Under the pieces are notes generated by a model. It saw only the letters and a program-made list of their open reading frames with translations, had not been told where the DNA came from and made no database searches. Shown here one piece after another: positions 25,647 through 35,255 of a stretch of 56,682 nucleotides of DNA. The DNA comes from Aureimonas sp. Leaf427 (lineage in GTDB: Bacteria; Pseudomonadota; Alphaproteobacteria; Rhizobiales; Rhizobiaceae), in the NCBI RefSeq assembly GCF_001425485.1, contig NZ_LMQW01000012.1:628102-684783 (forward strand), given 5' to 3'. Made by a program: the position numbers and the translations under genes. Each line of letters opens with the position of its first letter. The first letter of the stretch is position 1.

Positions 25647-26420
25647 ATGAGCGACCGATTCGCCCGCCTCTTCCGGCCGCCCGAGGGCGCAGCGCTCCCC
25701 CGGTTCAACGCCTCCTTCGCGCGCGGCACCATGTCCGAGGAGGTCGCCAACCAGATCATGACGCTGGTGAAGGCGGGCTTTCTGAAAGCCGGCGACCGGC
25801 TGCCGACCGAGAGCCAGATGACGGTGGCGCTCGGCATCAGCCGCCCGCCGCTGCGCGAGGCGCTGAAGGCGCTGACGCTGATGGGCGTTCTGGAAAGCCG
25901 CCAGGGCGGGCGCTACACCGTGACGGACCTCTCGCCGCTCCGGCTGGTCGAGCCCTTCAACGTCATGCTGTCGGGCAAGAGCTACGACGCGACGCATCAC
26001 TACGAGGCGCGAAGCGTGGTCGAGTTGGAATGCGTCCGGCTCTGCGCGGAGCGGGCGGGCCCGCGCCTTTGCGCCGAGATTTCCCGGCTGGCCGCGGAGG
26101 GGCCGGAGACGATCGGCGACCCCGTCGCCTTCCGCACCCTCGACCGGGAGTTCCACGGCGCGATCTATGCCGGGTCCGGCAACGTCTTTCTGGAAACGGT
26201 TGCACAGGGGCTCTCCACCGTCGCGCTCGACATCCTGCGCAGCACCGTCCTGCAGCCTGGCCTGATCGCCCGCAGCTGCCAGGATCACTGCCGCATCGCC
26301 GAGGCGATCGTGGAGCGGGACGGCGACGCGGCGGTCGAGGCCTATCGCGCCCATCTCCTGAACATCCGCGACATGACGATCCGCTTCCTCAAGACGGCGC
26401 CGGAGAAAAGCCTTCAATGA
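25647..26420 (+). CDS. GntR-family (FadR subfamily) regulator of sugar genes
   Basis: A 257-aa protein with a winged helix (about 28-95; LPTESQMTVALGISRPPLREALKAL region) and an FCD domain (about 110-245). It is divergent from the aldo/keto reductase and overlaps the mutarotase gene by four bases (ATGA), so it probably regulates this deoxysugar set. The ATG at 25647 is chosen because the upstream frame runs into the mobile element. A short overlapping frame (25543-25650) precedes it but has no support as a gene. Confidence 0.87.
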   Translation: MSDRFARLFRPPEGAALPRFNASFARGTMSEEVANQIMTLVKAGFLKAGDRLPTESQMTVALGISRPPLREALKALTLMGVLESRQGGRYTVTDLSPLRLVEPFNVMLSGKSYDATHHYEARSVVELECVRLCAERAGPRLCAEISRLAAEGPETIGDPVAFRTLDREFHGAIYAGSGNVFLETVAQGLSTVALDILRSTVLQPGLIARSCQDHCRIAEAIVERDGDAAVEAYRAHLLNIRDMTIRFLKTAPEKSLQ

Positions 26421-26734
26421 GCGAGCGGATCGCCTTCCGCATGGTGCTCCACGAAGGGCAGGCAAAGGCCTATCGCGAGCGGCACGCGGCGATCTTTCCC
26501 GACCTCGTGGAGGCCTTGAAGGCGGCGGGCATCTCGGACTATTCGATCTGGCTCGATCCCGAGACGCATCATCTCTTCGCCATCCTCACGAGGCGCCGCG
26601 ACCACGACATGGACGCCCTTCCGCAAACCGAGATCGTCCAACGCTGGTGGGCCTTCATGGCCGACATCATGGAAACCGATCCGGGCAACGTTCCCCGTCA
26701 GGTCCAGCTCCTGCCAATGTTCCACCTGCCGTGA
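26417..26734 (+). CDS. L-rhamnose/L-fucose mutarotase (RhaM family)
   Basis: A 105-aa protein, the usual RhaM length (about 104). It interconverts alpha and beta anomers of 6-deoxy sugars. Conserved features visible are AYRERHAAIFPDL near the N-terminus (His22-region catalytic histidine), WLDPETHHLFAI, and the paired tryptophans in QRWWAFMADIM. Coupled by overlap to the GntR gene. Rhamnose versus fucose cannot be settled from sequence alone; the nearby fucose-type dehydrogenases favour fucose. Confidence 0.88.
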   Translation: MSERIAFRMVLHEGQAKAYRERHAAIFPDLVEALKAAGISDYSIWLDPETHHLFAILTRRRDHDMDALPQTEIVQRWWAFMADIMETDPGNVPRQVQLLPMFHLP

Positions 26735-26747
26735 ACCGACGCGAACC

Positions 26748-27419
26748 ATGATCCCCTGGATTCCTCTCGGCACGGCCGCCATTCCCGGCGGCGGTGAATT
26801 GCGCCTCATGCGGCGCGGCTCGGAATATTCCATCATGATCGGCGGAACCGAGCTGATGAACAGCCGGCTCAGCGGCTCGGAGGAGGCGCTCGCGACGATG
26901 GCGGCGGACCGCCTCGGCCCGCTCGACGCGTCCCGATTCCTGATCGGCGGCCTCGGCATGGGCTTCACCCTTCGCGCCGCGCTGGCGCGCCTGGGGCCCG
27001 CCGCCCGTATCACCGTCGCCGAGCTCGTGCCGGGCGTCGTCGATTGGGCGAAGGGCGCGATGGCCGAGGTCTTCCAAGGCTCGCTCGACGATCCTCGGGT
27101 CGCCGTGGTCCTCGAAGACGTCGCCGAGACGATCGCCGGGGCGCCCGGCGCCTACGACGCCATTCTCCTCGACGTCGACAACGGCCCGGACGGGCTGACC
27201 AGCGGCGGCAACGACCGGCTCTACGGACCAAAGGGGCTGGACGCCGCGCGCATCGCGCTCCGGCCGGGCGGGGTTCTCGCCGTCTGGTCCTCGGGGCCGG
27301 ACCCCGCCTTCACCGCGCGGCTCGGCCGCGCCGGCTTTCGCGCGGAGGAGGTCCGCGTGAAGGCCGGGCGCGGGCGCGGCACGAAGCATGTTCTCTGGTT
27401 CGCGACGAAGCCCGCCTGA
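26748..27419 (+). CDS. Spermidine-synthase-like SAM-dependent protein
   Basis: A 223-aa protein with a Rossmann SAM/dcSAM-binding core: LIGGLGMGFTLRAAL (motif I), an acidic residue in TVAELVPGVVDWAKG, and AYDAILLDVDNGPDGL. The pattern matches spermine/spermidine-synthase-like proteins that lack the N-terminal beta domain. The function of this short type is not established. It starts 13 bp after the mutarotase gene but has no obvious sugar role. Confidence 0.78.
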   Translation: MIPWIPLGTAAIPGGGELRLMRRGSEYSIMIGGTELMNSRLSGSEEALATMAADRLGPLDASRFLIGGLGMGFTLRAALARLGPAARITVAELVPGVVDWAKGAMAEVFQGSLDDPRVAVVLEDVAETIAGAPGAYDAILLDVDNGPDGLTSGGNDRLYGPKGLDAARIALRPGGVLAVWSSGPDPAFTARLGRAGFRAEEVRVKAGRGRGTKHVLWFATKPA

Positions 27420-27454
27420 TCGGGCCTCGACGTCTTGAGCCTATACGCGGACGG

Positions 27455-29059
27455 TCAGAACTCCTCCCAGTCGTCGGCGGCCGCCTTCGGTGCGGCGCCG
27501 CCGGCACCGGTCGTGCGCATCTGGGCGACGGGTCTGGCCGGGCGTGCCGGGGGCGCGGCCGGGCGCCGGGCGGCCGGCGCGGCGGAGCGGGTGCTGCGCG
27601 CGGAGGTCGCGAGGTTGAAGCGCAGGGTCAGCTGCGAGAGGGTCTCGGTCTCGCTCGCCAGATGCTGCGCGGCGGCGGTCGTCTCCTCCACCATCGCGGC
27701 GTTCTGCTGCGTGACCTTGTCCATCTGATCGGCGGCCGTGGAGACCTCCTTCAGGCTCAGCGACTGTTCCCGTGCGGTCCGGGCGATGTCGGAGACCACG
27801 CGGTTCATCTCGGAGACGCCGGCGAGGATCTCCTCCAACGAGCGGCCGGAGGCGGAGACGAGCTCGACCCCTCGCCCGACCTGCGCGGCCGAGGCCGAGA
27901 TCAGCGTCTTGATCTCTTTCGCCGCCTCCGCCGAACGCTGGGCAAGGCCGCGGACCTCCTGGGCGACCACGGCGAAGCCACGTCCCGCCTCGCCGGCGCG
28001 TGCCGCCTCGACGCCCGCGTTGAGCGCCAGGAGGTTCGTCTGGAAGGCGATCTCGTCGATGACGCCGATGATCTGGCCGATCTTGTCGGAGGACTGTTCG
28101 ATCTGGCTCATGGCCTCGACGGCGCGGCCGACGATCTCTCCGCCCTTTTCCGCGTTCTTCTGGGCGGCGGCGGCGGTCGCCTGCGCCTCGCCGGCGCTCC
28201 CGGCGGTCTGGTTGATGCCGCGCGTCACTTCGGAGAGGGCGGCGACCGTCTCCTCCAAGCTCGCCGCCTGCTGTTCGGTGCGCTGGGAGAGATCGTTCGA
28301 GGCGACCGAAATCTCGCTGAGGCCGTCGCTGATCGTGCCGACCGACTGGACGACCTGGCCCAGGACCTCCTCCAGCGCCGCGACCGCGTCGTTGTAGGTC
28401 TCGGCCATCGCGCCGAAGCTGCCGGAAAGATCGGAGGGCGCGCGGGCGCCGAGATCGCCGGAGCGCAGCTTCTGGAAGGCGGCGCCGAAGGCCTCCATGG
28501 CCATGCGCTGCGCCTCGTCCGTCTCGGCCTTGGCGGCCTCCGCCTTCTTGCGGTCGGCCTCCAGCGTGTCGAGATAGACCGAGACGGCGTAGTCCATGTC
28601 GAGCAGGGCCGCCTTGACGACGCTGGACAATTCGTCCGCCAGCGTCTTCGAACCCTTGCGGCCGAAGCGGGACGGCCAGCGCTTCTCCACGACCTGCCCG
28701 ATCAGACCTTCCAGGATCAGGGCGTAGCCGCCGATGTACCAGCGCGGCTCCAGGCCGAGCTTGGCATGGACGCGGCCGACCGTGGAGACGCCGGCGACGT
28801 AGCTCGCATCGTAGTCGGCATCCGCGATGATGCCCCAATGCTTCATCTGCCGGCTCTTGGCGCTGGCGATATGCGCCTCGTCGGAAAAGAAGCGGCGGGT
28901 GTGCGGATTGGCGCGGGCCTTGGCATAGAACGCGTCGAGCGCCGGACCGATGCCGTCCGCGATCGCCGGCTTCAGGGTTCTCAGGCGCTCGCGCGCCGCC
29001 GTGTCGAGCCCGATGAAGTCCAGCCGCTCGCTCAGCGAATCCGTCTCGTGCGTGTTCAT
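27455..29059 (-). CDS. Globin-coupled methyl-accepting chemotaxis protein
   Basis: A 534-aa cytosolic receptor with no membrane segment. Residues 1-165 form a sensor globin with proximal His98 ([20 protein letters not shown]). A HAMP-like segment follows at about 195-240, and the MCP signalling coiled coil at 250-490 has the conserved tip [21 protein letters not shown] Pro/Ala/Arg linker ends in DDWEEF, a CheR/CheB tethering pentapeptide of the xWxxF kind. It resembles HemAT-type oxygen sensors, so a role in aerotaxis is likely. The start at 29059 is chosen by domain boundary. It is convergent with the gene ending at 27419. Confidence 0.92.
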   Translation of the reverse strand: MNTHETDSLSERLDFIGLDTAARERLRTLKPAIADGIGPALDAFYAKARANPHTRRFFSDEAHIASAKSRQMKHWGIIADADYDASYVAGVSTVGRVHAKLGLEPRWYIGGYALILEGLIGQVVEKRWPSRFGRKGSKTLADELSSVVKAALLDMDYAVSVYLDTLEADRKKAEAAKAETDEAQRMAMEAFGAAFQKLRSGDLGARAPSDLSGSFGAMAETYNDAVAALEEVLGQVVQSVGTISDGLSEISVASNDLSQRTEQQAASLEETVAALSEVTRGINQTAGSAGEAQATAAAAQKNAEKGGEIVGRAVEAMSQIEQSSDKIGQIIGVIDEIAFQTNLLALNAGVEAARAGEAGRGFAVVAQEVRGLAQRSAEAAKEIKTLISASAAQVGRGVELVSASGRSLEEILAGVSEMNRVVSDIARTAREQSLSLKEVSTAADQMDKVTQQNAAMVEETTAAAQHLASETETLSQLTLRFNLATSARSTRSAAPAARRPAAPPARPARPVAQMRTTGAGGAAPKAAADDWEEF

Positions 29060-29362
29060 GATCGTCTCCGCTACCCCAGCCTGAAATCGCGAAGTGCCCC
29101 CGCACATCCGCAATCCCGAAATTAAGGCTACCCAAGATTGTTTAGCGGCCCATTAACCGATCGCCCGTTGATTCCATGGCGAGATCAAACTGGTATCCTA
29201 GTCGGAAGTCTGTATAGGGAAGGCGCGGCCGTCGGGCGGCCCGGCCCGGTGCGGGCGGTGGTCGGTCCGATCGATGCAGGGCTTGCCGCGGGACGATGAT
29301 CGAGCGCCCCCCTTGCGCCTTTCGAGACGCACGGCGCTCCGGGATGGAACGGGAGACAGGCG

Positions 29363-30103
29363 ATGGCAGGACGGCTCGAGGGCAAGATCGCGGTTGTGAC
29401 CGCGGCGGGACAGGGCATCGGGCGCGCCGTCGCGAACGCCTTCGTGGCGGAGGGGGCGACGGTCTACGCCTCCGACCTCGACGGCTCCAAGCTTGCCGGC
29501 CTCGACGCCGCCACGCAATCGCTGGACGTGACCTCGTCGGAAGCGGTCGCCGCCTATACGAGCGCCCTCCCCGCGCCGGACATCCTCTTCAACTGCGCCG
29601 GCTTCGTGCATCACGGCACGATCCTCGAGTGCTCCGACAAGGACTGGGACTTCTCCTTCGACCTCAACGTGCGCTCGATGCACCGGATGATCCGGGGACT
29701 GCTGCCGAAGATGGTGGAGAAGGGCGGCGGGTCGATCGTCAACGTCGCCTCGGCCGCCTCCTCGATCAAGGCCGCGCCCAACCGCTACGTCTACATGGCC
29801 TCCAAGGCCGCCGTCGTCGGCCTGACGCGCTCCATCGCGGTGGACTTCATCAAGCAGCGCATCCGCTGCAACGCGATCTGCCCGGGAACGATCGAGTCGC
29901 CCTCGCTGGAGAGCCGCATCGACACGCTCGGCCGCGAGGTCGGCGGGCGCGACAAGGCGCTCGACATGTTCATCTCGCGCCAGCCCATGGGCCGCCTCGG
30001 CAAGGCCGAGGAGATCGCCATGCTCGCCGTCTACCTCGCCTCCGACGAGAGCGCCTTCACGACGGGCACGACGCAGCTGATCGACGGCGGCTGGACGCTT
30101 TAA
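29363..30103 (+). CDS. SDR dehydrogenase, 2-keto-3-deoxy-L-fuconate dehydrogenase type
   Basis: A 246-aa classical short-chain dehydrogenase: TAAGQGIG cofactor motif (about 13-20), FNCAGFVHHG, catalytic Ser-Tyr-Lys in NVASAAS and YMASK, and PGTIESPS. The NCAGFVHHGT and DWDFSFDLNVRSM blocks are those of the BDH2-like group that includes bacterial 2-keto-3-deoxy-L-fuconate dehydrogenase. That would act downstream of the AKR and mutarotase encoded 3-5 kb away. The intervening lactonase and dehydratase are not in the window. Confidence 0.83.
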   Translation: MAGRLEGKIAVVTAAGQGIGRAVANAFVAEGATVYASDLDGSKLAGLDAATQSLDVTSSEAVAAYTSALPAPDILFNCAGFVHHGTILECSDKDWDFSFDLNVRSMHRMIRGLLPKMVEKGGGSIVNVASAASSIKAAPNRYVYMASKAAVVGLTRSIAVDFIKQRIRCNAICPGTIESPSLESRIDTLGREVGGRDKALDMFISRQPMGRLGKAEEIAMLAVYLASDESAFTTGTTQLIDGGWTL

Positions 30104-30128
30104 GGCTGCGGGGGCGGGCGAAGACCGG

Positions 30129-30293
30129 TCAGCGGTTCTCCGCCAGCGCCTCGGACAGGTTGCCTTCCCGGTTCGGGCGCATCGGCGCCTGACGGGCAGG
30201 CGGATTTCGGACCGCGTGAAGTTTGACAAAACCCAGCATGACCAGGGCTCCGATCGGCAGGAGTGCCATCAATGCGATCTGGGCGAGGGTCAC
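30129..30293 (-). CDS. Tiny single-pass membrane protein (54 aa)
   Basis: Starts with GTG inside a GTGA overlap with the 95-aa membrane protein gene. It has one hydrophobic helix (LAQIALMALLPIGALVMLGF, about 3-22) and a basic tail ending SEALAENR. The overlap and the hydrophobic start argue that it is real. The family is not recognised. Confidence 0.55.
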   Translation of the reverse strand: MTLAQIALMALLPIGALVMLGFVKLHAVRNPPARQAPMRPNREGNLSEALAENR

Positions 30294-30577
30294 GGGTCCA
30301 ATCCCTTCAAGTGCCTGTAGGCATGAGAATGTATGATGCCCGAGACGGCAAGGCAAACAACGGACAGAACGAACAGGCTTCCGATCGTTCCCCCGGATAT
30401 GTCGTCTCGTGAAAGAGCGGTCACGACGGGAGCGAGACCGCCGACGCCGAACGTCGCGATCGCAATGCCATTGAGGAACGTCGCTCGAAGCTTGATTTGT
30501 TCCTTCGCCGCATCGGTCAATGGGCGCGGCGCCTCCCGCTCGTGGGCGGGACTGTCTGGAACTCGAACGTCGGCCAA
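30290..30577 (-). CDS. Small two-helix membrane protein of unknown function (95 aa)
   Basis: An acidic/basic N-terminal tail of about 35 residues (TDAAKEQIKLRATF) is followed by two hydrophobic helices (about 36-58 and 66-85), with a short charged loop containing SRDD between them. It overlaps the 54-aa membrane protein by four bases, so the two are likely made together. Size and layout resemble small regulatory or holin-like membrane proteins, but no family is recognised. Confidence 0.62.
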   Translation of the reverse strand: MADVRVPDSPAHEREAPRPLTDAAKEQIKLRATFLNGIAIATFGVGGLAPVVTALSRDDISGGTIGSLFVLSVVCLAVSGIIHSHAYRHLKGLDP

Positions 30578-30728
30578 ACGCGCTTCCCTCTCCCGGCAGC
30601 AAGACAGGTCTTGAAAGAGGTTCCGCCATGGCCGTCATAGGGTCAAGCAACCCAGCGCACTGCCTTTCGGTCCTATTCCTAAGGCCGAGGAGGCCAACAC
30701 TTTCGGCGGCCGAAGAACGTCGAGGTCT

Positions 30729-31523
30729 TCACGCCACCGCCGCCTCGCGCGCCGGAACGGTCACGTCGAACGGCGTCAGCCGGGTCGCGCGGCCGGGGCC
30801 GATGGCGAGGACGCTGCCGGGCGGCACGAGGCCCCAGGTGCCGCAGTTCTGGTCGCAGGGCTCGGAGGCGACGACGATGCCCTCGCCCTCGATGCGCCAG
30901 TAGAGCGAAGGCGGCCTTCCGTCGCTCGCCCAGCGATAGGCGTAGAGCGTCTCGCCATCGCAATGCACGGCGGCAAAGCGCAGGGGCTCGGGTTCGGGGC
31001 CGCAGGCCGCCAGGATCGAGGAAAGCGTCGCGCGCATCGCCTCCACCGGATCGGCGTCGAGGCCATGGCCGAGCGCGGTCAGGAAGATCGCCTCGGAATC
31101 GCTGGTGCCCTTGCGCAAGGGATAGAGCGCGTCCGGGATCAGCGCGTCGACGCGGCGGCGATGACGGTCGTAGCCGCCGACCTGGCCGTTGTGCATGAAG
31201 AGATGCCGGCCCGCCGAGAAGGGATGGCAATTGGCGGTGGAGACCTCGCCCGAGGTCGCCGAGCGAACATGGGCGACGAAGAGGCGCGAGCGGATCTGGC
31301 CGCAGAGCGAGGTGAGATTGGCGTCGGACCAGGCGGGCAGGATGCCGCGATAGATGCCGGGCTCCTCGCGCTCGCCGTACCAGCCGACGCCGCAGCCGTC
31401 GCCGTTCACGACGGTCTTCGCCTCGCGCGCCGCCAGCGACTGCGAGATCAGAGACGTCTCCGGGCGCACCAGCAGCTGGTCGAGAAAGACCGGCGTTCCC
31501 GAATAGGCGAGAAAGCGGCACAT
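30729..31523 (-). CDS. Class II glutamine amidotransferase domain protein (YafJ-like)
   Basis: A 264-aa N-terminal-nucleophile amidotransferase: Met removal exposes Cys2 (MCRFLAYSG) as the nucleophile that takes ammonia from glutamine. Substrate-binding blocks HVRSATSGE, NCHPF and MHNGQVGG are present. No acceptor domain is fused, as in YafJ and EgtC-like proteins. The acceptor substrate is unknown. Confidence 0.88.
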   Translation of the reverse strand: MCRFLAYSGTPVFLDQLLVRPETSLISQSLAAREAKTVVNGDGCGVGWYGEREEPGIYRGILPAWSDANLTSLCGQIRSRLFVAHVRSATSGEVSTANCHPFSAGRHLFMHNGQVGGYDRHRRRVDALIPDALYPLRKGTSDSEAIFLTALGHGLDADPVEAMRATLSSILAACGPEPEPLRFAAVHCDGETLYAYRWASDGRPPSLYWRIEGEGIVVASEPCDQNCGTWGLVPPGSVLAIGPGRATRLTPFDVTVPAREAAVA

Positions 31524-31586
31524 CGCGGCGGACTCTCCTGCAGGGCCGACCCGGCGGGCCGGCGAAACTATCCCACGGCTAAAGGC

Positions 31587-32315
31587 TTACGCCGCCTTGC
31601 GTTCGCGAAGCTGGATGTCGGTCTCATGAAGGGCGAAGCGGCTGGCGGCATCGGCATGGATGCGCGTGGAATCGAAGCCCGGCAGAACCAGCGCGTCGGG
31701 ATCGAGAAGGAGACAGATCTCGGTGCAGCCCAGAATGACGCTGTCGGCGCCGGCCGCCCGGCCGCGCTCGACGATCGACAGCATCGCGCGGTGCGAGCGC
31801 TCCTCGACGCGCCCGACGCAGAGCTCCTCGAAGATGATCCGGTGAACCTCGGCGCGGTCCTCGGCCTCCGGCACGATCGGCCGGAGGCCGGCGAGGCGCT
31901 CCATCCGGTCGGCGTAGAAACCGTGCTCCATCGTGTAGCGGGTGGCCAGAAGCAGCGGCCTTCGAAGACCGGCCCCGACGATCTCGCGCCCGGTCTCGGC
32001 GACGACGTCGATCAGCGGAACCTCGATCGAGGAAGCGACCGCGTCCGCCACGAGGTGCATCGTGTTGGTGCAGATGAGGACGCAGTCGGCCCCCGCCGCC
32101 TCGAGGCCCCTCGCGGAGGCGGCAAGCATCTCGGCCGCCAGATCCCACCGGCCGGCCTTCTGGAGCGCGACGACGTCGGAAAAGTCGAGCGAGTGCAGGA
32201 GGACGCGCGCCGAGGCGAGGCCGCCCCGCGCGGCGCGGGCACTCTCGTTCAGGCGGCGATAGTAGACCGCCGTGGATTCCCAGCTCATGCCGCCGATGAG
32301 GCCGATGGTCTTCAT
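31587..32315 (-). CDS. Aspartate/glutamate racemase family protein (YgeA-like)
   Basis: A 242-aa two-cysteine racemase: N-terminal [15 protein letters not shown], catalytic Cys82 (CTNTMH) and Cys197 (GCTEI). Relatives are aspartate racemases and the broad-specificity YgeA. It is divergent from an Lrp-type regulator, a common arrangement for amino-acid-responsive control. The start at 32315 matches the family N-terminus; the longer open frame does not. Confidence 0.88.
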   Translation of the reverse strand: MKTIGLIGGMSWESTAVYYRRLNESARAARGGLASARVLLHSLDFSDVVALQKAGRWDLAAEMLAASARGLEAAGADCVLICTNTMHLVADAVASSIEVPLIDVVAETGREIVGAGLRRPLLLATRYTMEHGFYADRMERLAGLRPIVPEAEDRAEVHRIIFEELCVGRVEERSHRAMLSIVERGRAAGADSVILGCTEICLLLDPDALVLPGFDSTRIHADAASRFALHETDIQLRERKAA

Positions 32316-32484
32316 GTCGACAGGTCCCGTCTTCGCGTTCGATGACGACATGATGCGACGCTTCCGGCGAAAGCGGGATGCGAAGTTCGGCCGATCGGCG
32401 GGATATCGTGCAGACGAGCCGCGCCTGATGGTGCTTTGGCGCAAACGTCTTGCGCGAAGACCTGCGAGCCTGCATCCTGACATC

Positions 32485-32946
32485 ATGCTCGACACCCGCG
32501 ACCAGGACATTCTCGCCCTTCTCCAGGACGACGCCGACATGCCGCTCGCCGCCATCGCGGCGCGCGTCTCGCTGTCGGCCTCGGCCTGCTCGCGGCGCAT
32601 CCAGAGGCTGGAGGCGGAGGGCCATATCCTGCGGCGCGTCGCCGTTCTCGACCGAGCCCGGATGAACCTGCCGACGACGATTTTCGTCGTCGTCAAGACC
32701 TCGCGCCATCAGGCGGGCTGGCTGGAGGAGTTCAAGGCGGCGATCTCCGCCATCCCGGAGATCGTCGAGGCCCATCGGCTGACCGGCAATTTCGACTATA
32801 TCCTGAAGATGGTCCTGCCGAACGTCGAGCATTACGACACGGTCTACAAGCGCCTGGTCTCGCGGATCGAGCTTGCGGAAATGTCGGCCTATATCTCGAT
32901 GGAGACGCTGAAGTTCGCGACCGCGATCCCGACCCGCTTCTCCTGA
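32485..32946 (+). CDS. Lrp/AsnC-family transcriptional regulator
   Basis: A 153-aa protein with an N-terminal helix-turn-helix ([20 protein letters not shown], then [11 protein letters not shown] recognition helix) and a C-terminal RAM (ligand-binding) domain. It is divergent from the racemase gene with a 169-bp gap and probably controls it in response to an amino acid. Confidence 0.9.
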   Translation: MLDTRDQDILALLQDDADMPLAAIAARVSLSASACSRRIQRLEAEGHILRRVAVLDRARMNLPTTIFVVVKTSRHQAGWLEEFKAAISAIPEIVEAHRLTGNFDYILKMVLPNVEHYDTVYKRLVSRIELAEMSAYISMETLKFATAIPTRFS

Positions 32947-33050
32947 GGGCGGCCGCTTTCAAGCCGGCGTGACCGGGGCGCATCTCGACAGGGCTTCGGG
33001 GCGCTCCTATGGAAGGTCTTTGCCGCCTCCCGCCTGGACGATCAGCGCCC

Positions 33051-34052
33051 GTGACGAACCCTTTTCCCCGCCGCCCCGCATCCCGGCTCCTCCGCCGTCT
33101 CGGCGCTGCGGCGCTGGCAGCGCTTCTGGCCTTCTGCGCCGTGCCGGCCGGCGCCGTCACCGTGGTGCCGCCGGGCAACCGGAATGCCGACCAGCCGGAC
33201 GTGCCGGCCGGCGCGATCCGCCGCACCAGCCAGACGCGCGGCACGTTCGACGCCAAATACGAGAAGATCCGCAATCTCATCGCCACCAACGACGAGCTTC
33301 GCGGCAAGATCGACAAGGCCGCGCGGGCCTACGGCATCGATCCCATCCACATCGTCGGCGCGCTCGTCGGCGAGCACACCTACAATGTCGACGCGCTCGA
33401 CCGCATGCAGACCTATTACGTGAAGGCCCTGTCCTATCTCGAGGCGAAGGTGGTCTTCGCCTACGAGGGCGAGAGCGTCACCGACTTCGTCGCGCGGCCA
33501 GAGTTCCGGGCTTGCGCAGGGGCCAAGGGCGACGAGGCGCTGTGGAGCTGCCGCGAGAGCGTCTTCAACACCGCCTTCCGCGGCCGGACGGTCGACGGGC
33601 GCTCCTATCCCGACAACCGCTTCGGCGCCGTCTTCTTCCAGCCCTTCTACGCCGGGCAGACCTTCGGGCTCGGGCAGATCAACCCCTTGACCGCGCTCGG
33701 CGTCTCCGACCTCGTCCACCGCGTGTCCGGCTATCCCGACCTCGACCCGGACAAGGCGCCGGAGGTCTATCGCGCGATCATGGACCCCGACCGCTCGCTC
33801 GCCTACATGGCCGCCGTCATCCGCTCCTCGATCGAGGCCTATCGCGAGATCGCCGGCGTCGACATTTCCGGCAATCCCGGCATCACGGCGACGCTCTACA
33901 ATGTCGGCAATCCCCGCGCCCGCGCCGCCGCGCTCGCCGCCGACAACAAGGCGCGCGCCGGCGCCGGCCAGCCGCCCCGGCTGCCGGAGGAGAACTATTA
34001 CGGCTGGCTCGTCAACGACAAGCTGCCGGAGCTGGAGCCGCTGGCCCGCTGA
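33051..34052 (+). CDS. DUF1402 family secreted protein
   Basis: A 333-aa protein with a Sec signal peptide after a basic start (about 1-35, ending PAGA). The mature part matches DUF1402, found mainly in Rhizobiales: YGIDPIHIVGALVGEHTYNVDALDRMQTYYVKA, FGLGQINPLTAL and TLYNVGNPRARA. The glutamate-containing GEHTYN and the GLGQINP segment look like a lysozyme/transglycosylase-type fold, which is an inference. GTG at 33051 is preferred; an ATG at 33009 would add 14 residues. Confidence 0.82.
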   Translation: MTNPFPRRPASRLLRRLGAAALAALLAFCAVPAGAVTVVPPGNRNADQPDVPAGAIRRTSQTRGTFDAKYEKIRNLIATNDELRGKIDKAARAYGIDPIHIVGALVGEHTYNVDALDRMQTYYVKALSYLEAKVVFAYEGESVTDFVARPEFRACAGAKGDEALWSCRESVFNTAFRGRTVDGRSYPDNRFGAVFFQPFYAGQTFGLGQINPLTALGVSDLVHRVSGYPDLDPDKAPEVYRAIMDPDRSLAYMAAVIRSSIEAYREIAGVDISGNPGITATLYNVGNPRARAAALAADNKARAGAGQPPRLPEENYYGWLVNDKLPELEPLAR

Positions 34053-34109
34053 CACCCTGCCGAACGATCGGATCGGGTCCCGTCCAATGCGCCCGTCGGA
34101 TCGGCCCCG

Positions 34110-35255
34110 TCAGATCGGCATATCCGCTTCCGAGCGGGGATTGTGGATCGGACATCCGTTGCGCGAGGCGCGGAACGAGGCCGACATCTCGTAGGCCGGG
34201 CGGCGCGCGCGCATGATCGAGCCGAGCGGCCGGTGGGCGGCGAGCCCGTGCCAGGGCGAGAAGGAGAGGCTCTCGTCGGCGCCCTCGGACCGCGCCCTGT
34301 CCCAGACCGGCTGCGGGGGCACGGTGATGCGCGCCAGCGTGCGATAGGGGCTTTCCGCCTCCGGCCAGACGACGTTCGCCGTCTCGATCGGCATGGTCGC
34401 GCGATTGGTCAGAAGCTGCGCGCAGAGGTCGAACGTGCCCGTCTGGCTCTCGAAGAAGTCGGCCACGGCCTCGCGTAGCGCGTCGGGGCGCCCGCGCGTC
34501 TCGATCTCCTCGCCCTTCAGCGAAGCGAGTTCGGGGCCGACCGGCGAAAGGCGGAACTTGGCGACATAGGGGCCGAAGAGCACCGGCACCTGCGAGTAGA
34601 AGCTGGAAGCCAGGACATGCGTGTTGCGGTGGCCGCCCAGCGCCTTCAGGACCGCACTTTCGCCGCCGACCGATTCCAGCAGCGCCTCGACGCCGCGCAG
34701 GGCGGCGGAGGCGGCCTTCTTCAGACCCTCCGGCCGGTCCGTCGTGTCGGCATGGAGCTTCAGGCTCTTCAGGAAGGCGCGCGCGTCCGCCGCCACGAAG
34801 GCGGGCGCGTCCGCCATGACGAAATCCTGCGTGCACTCGCCCTCGGTGCCGGCCAGACGCTCGCCCTCGACGCCGACGACCTTCAGCCCGAGCCCGCGCG
34901 GCACCGAGGCGCCGTCGTCGAGACGATCGCCGGGATTGGTGGAGAAGCGCATGAGCACGGGATAGACCTTCGGCTCGGCGAAGAGGCCCTGGCGCAGCGC
35001 CGGATCGAGATCCTCCAGCACCGCCAGCTCGCCGCGGACGATGCCGTGGCTCTTGGCGTGAACCGCGCGGCTGGCGCTTCCCTCGTCGTCGCTCGCCGTC
35101 CGCATGATCCGGCGCAAGGTGGCGACGATCTCGGAAAAGGTCTCGACCTCGTCGTCGCGGACGATTTCCATGTCGGGCGTGAAGCGGACGAACGAAGCGA
35201 CGTCCGCCGCAGGGACGGGAAGGGTCAAAGCTTTGCACGTTCCACTCGTCGGCAT
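34110..35255 (-). CDS. Catalase-fold family protein
   Basis: A 381-aa protein of the catalase-like superfamily without a full canonical catalase length. Family blocks seen are HAKSHGIVRGELAV (distal His region), VLMRFSTNPGDR, PRGLGLKVVG and a C-terminal EMSASFRASRNGCP. Such proteins bind heme; some act as organic-peroxide-dependent peroxidases rather than true catalases. The ATG at 35255 is used; an in-frame TTG at 35276 is an alternative. Confidence 0.75.
   Translation of the reverse strand: MPTSGTCKALTLPVPAADVASFVRFTPDMEIVRDDEVETFSEIVATLRRIMRTASDDEGSASRAVHAKSHGIVRGELAVLEDLDPALRQGLFAEPKVYPVLMRFSTNPGDRLDDGASVPRGLGLKVVGVEGERLAGTEGECTQDFVMADAPAFVAADARAFLKSLKLHADTTDRPEGLKKAASAALRGVEALLESVGGESAVLKALGGHRNTHVLASSFYSQVPVLFGPYVAKFRLSPVGPELASLKGEEIETRGRPDALREAVADFFESQTGTFDLCAQLLTNRATMPIETANVVWPEAESPYRTLARITVPPQPVWDRARSEGADESLSFSPWHGLAAHRPLGSIMRARRPAYEMSASFRASRNGCPIHNPRSEADMPI

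Noticed and set aside
25543-25650. 35-codon frame overlapping the GntR start as a possible leader peptide
   Set aside because: The only SD-like sequence is too far upstream and the peptide has no regulatory codon run; it is Pro/Arg-rich as expected from composition.
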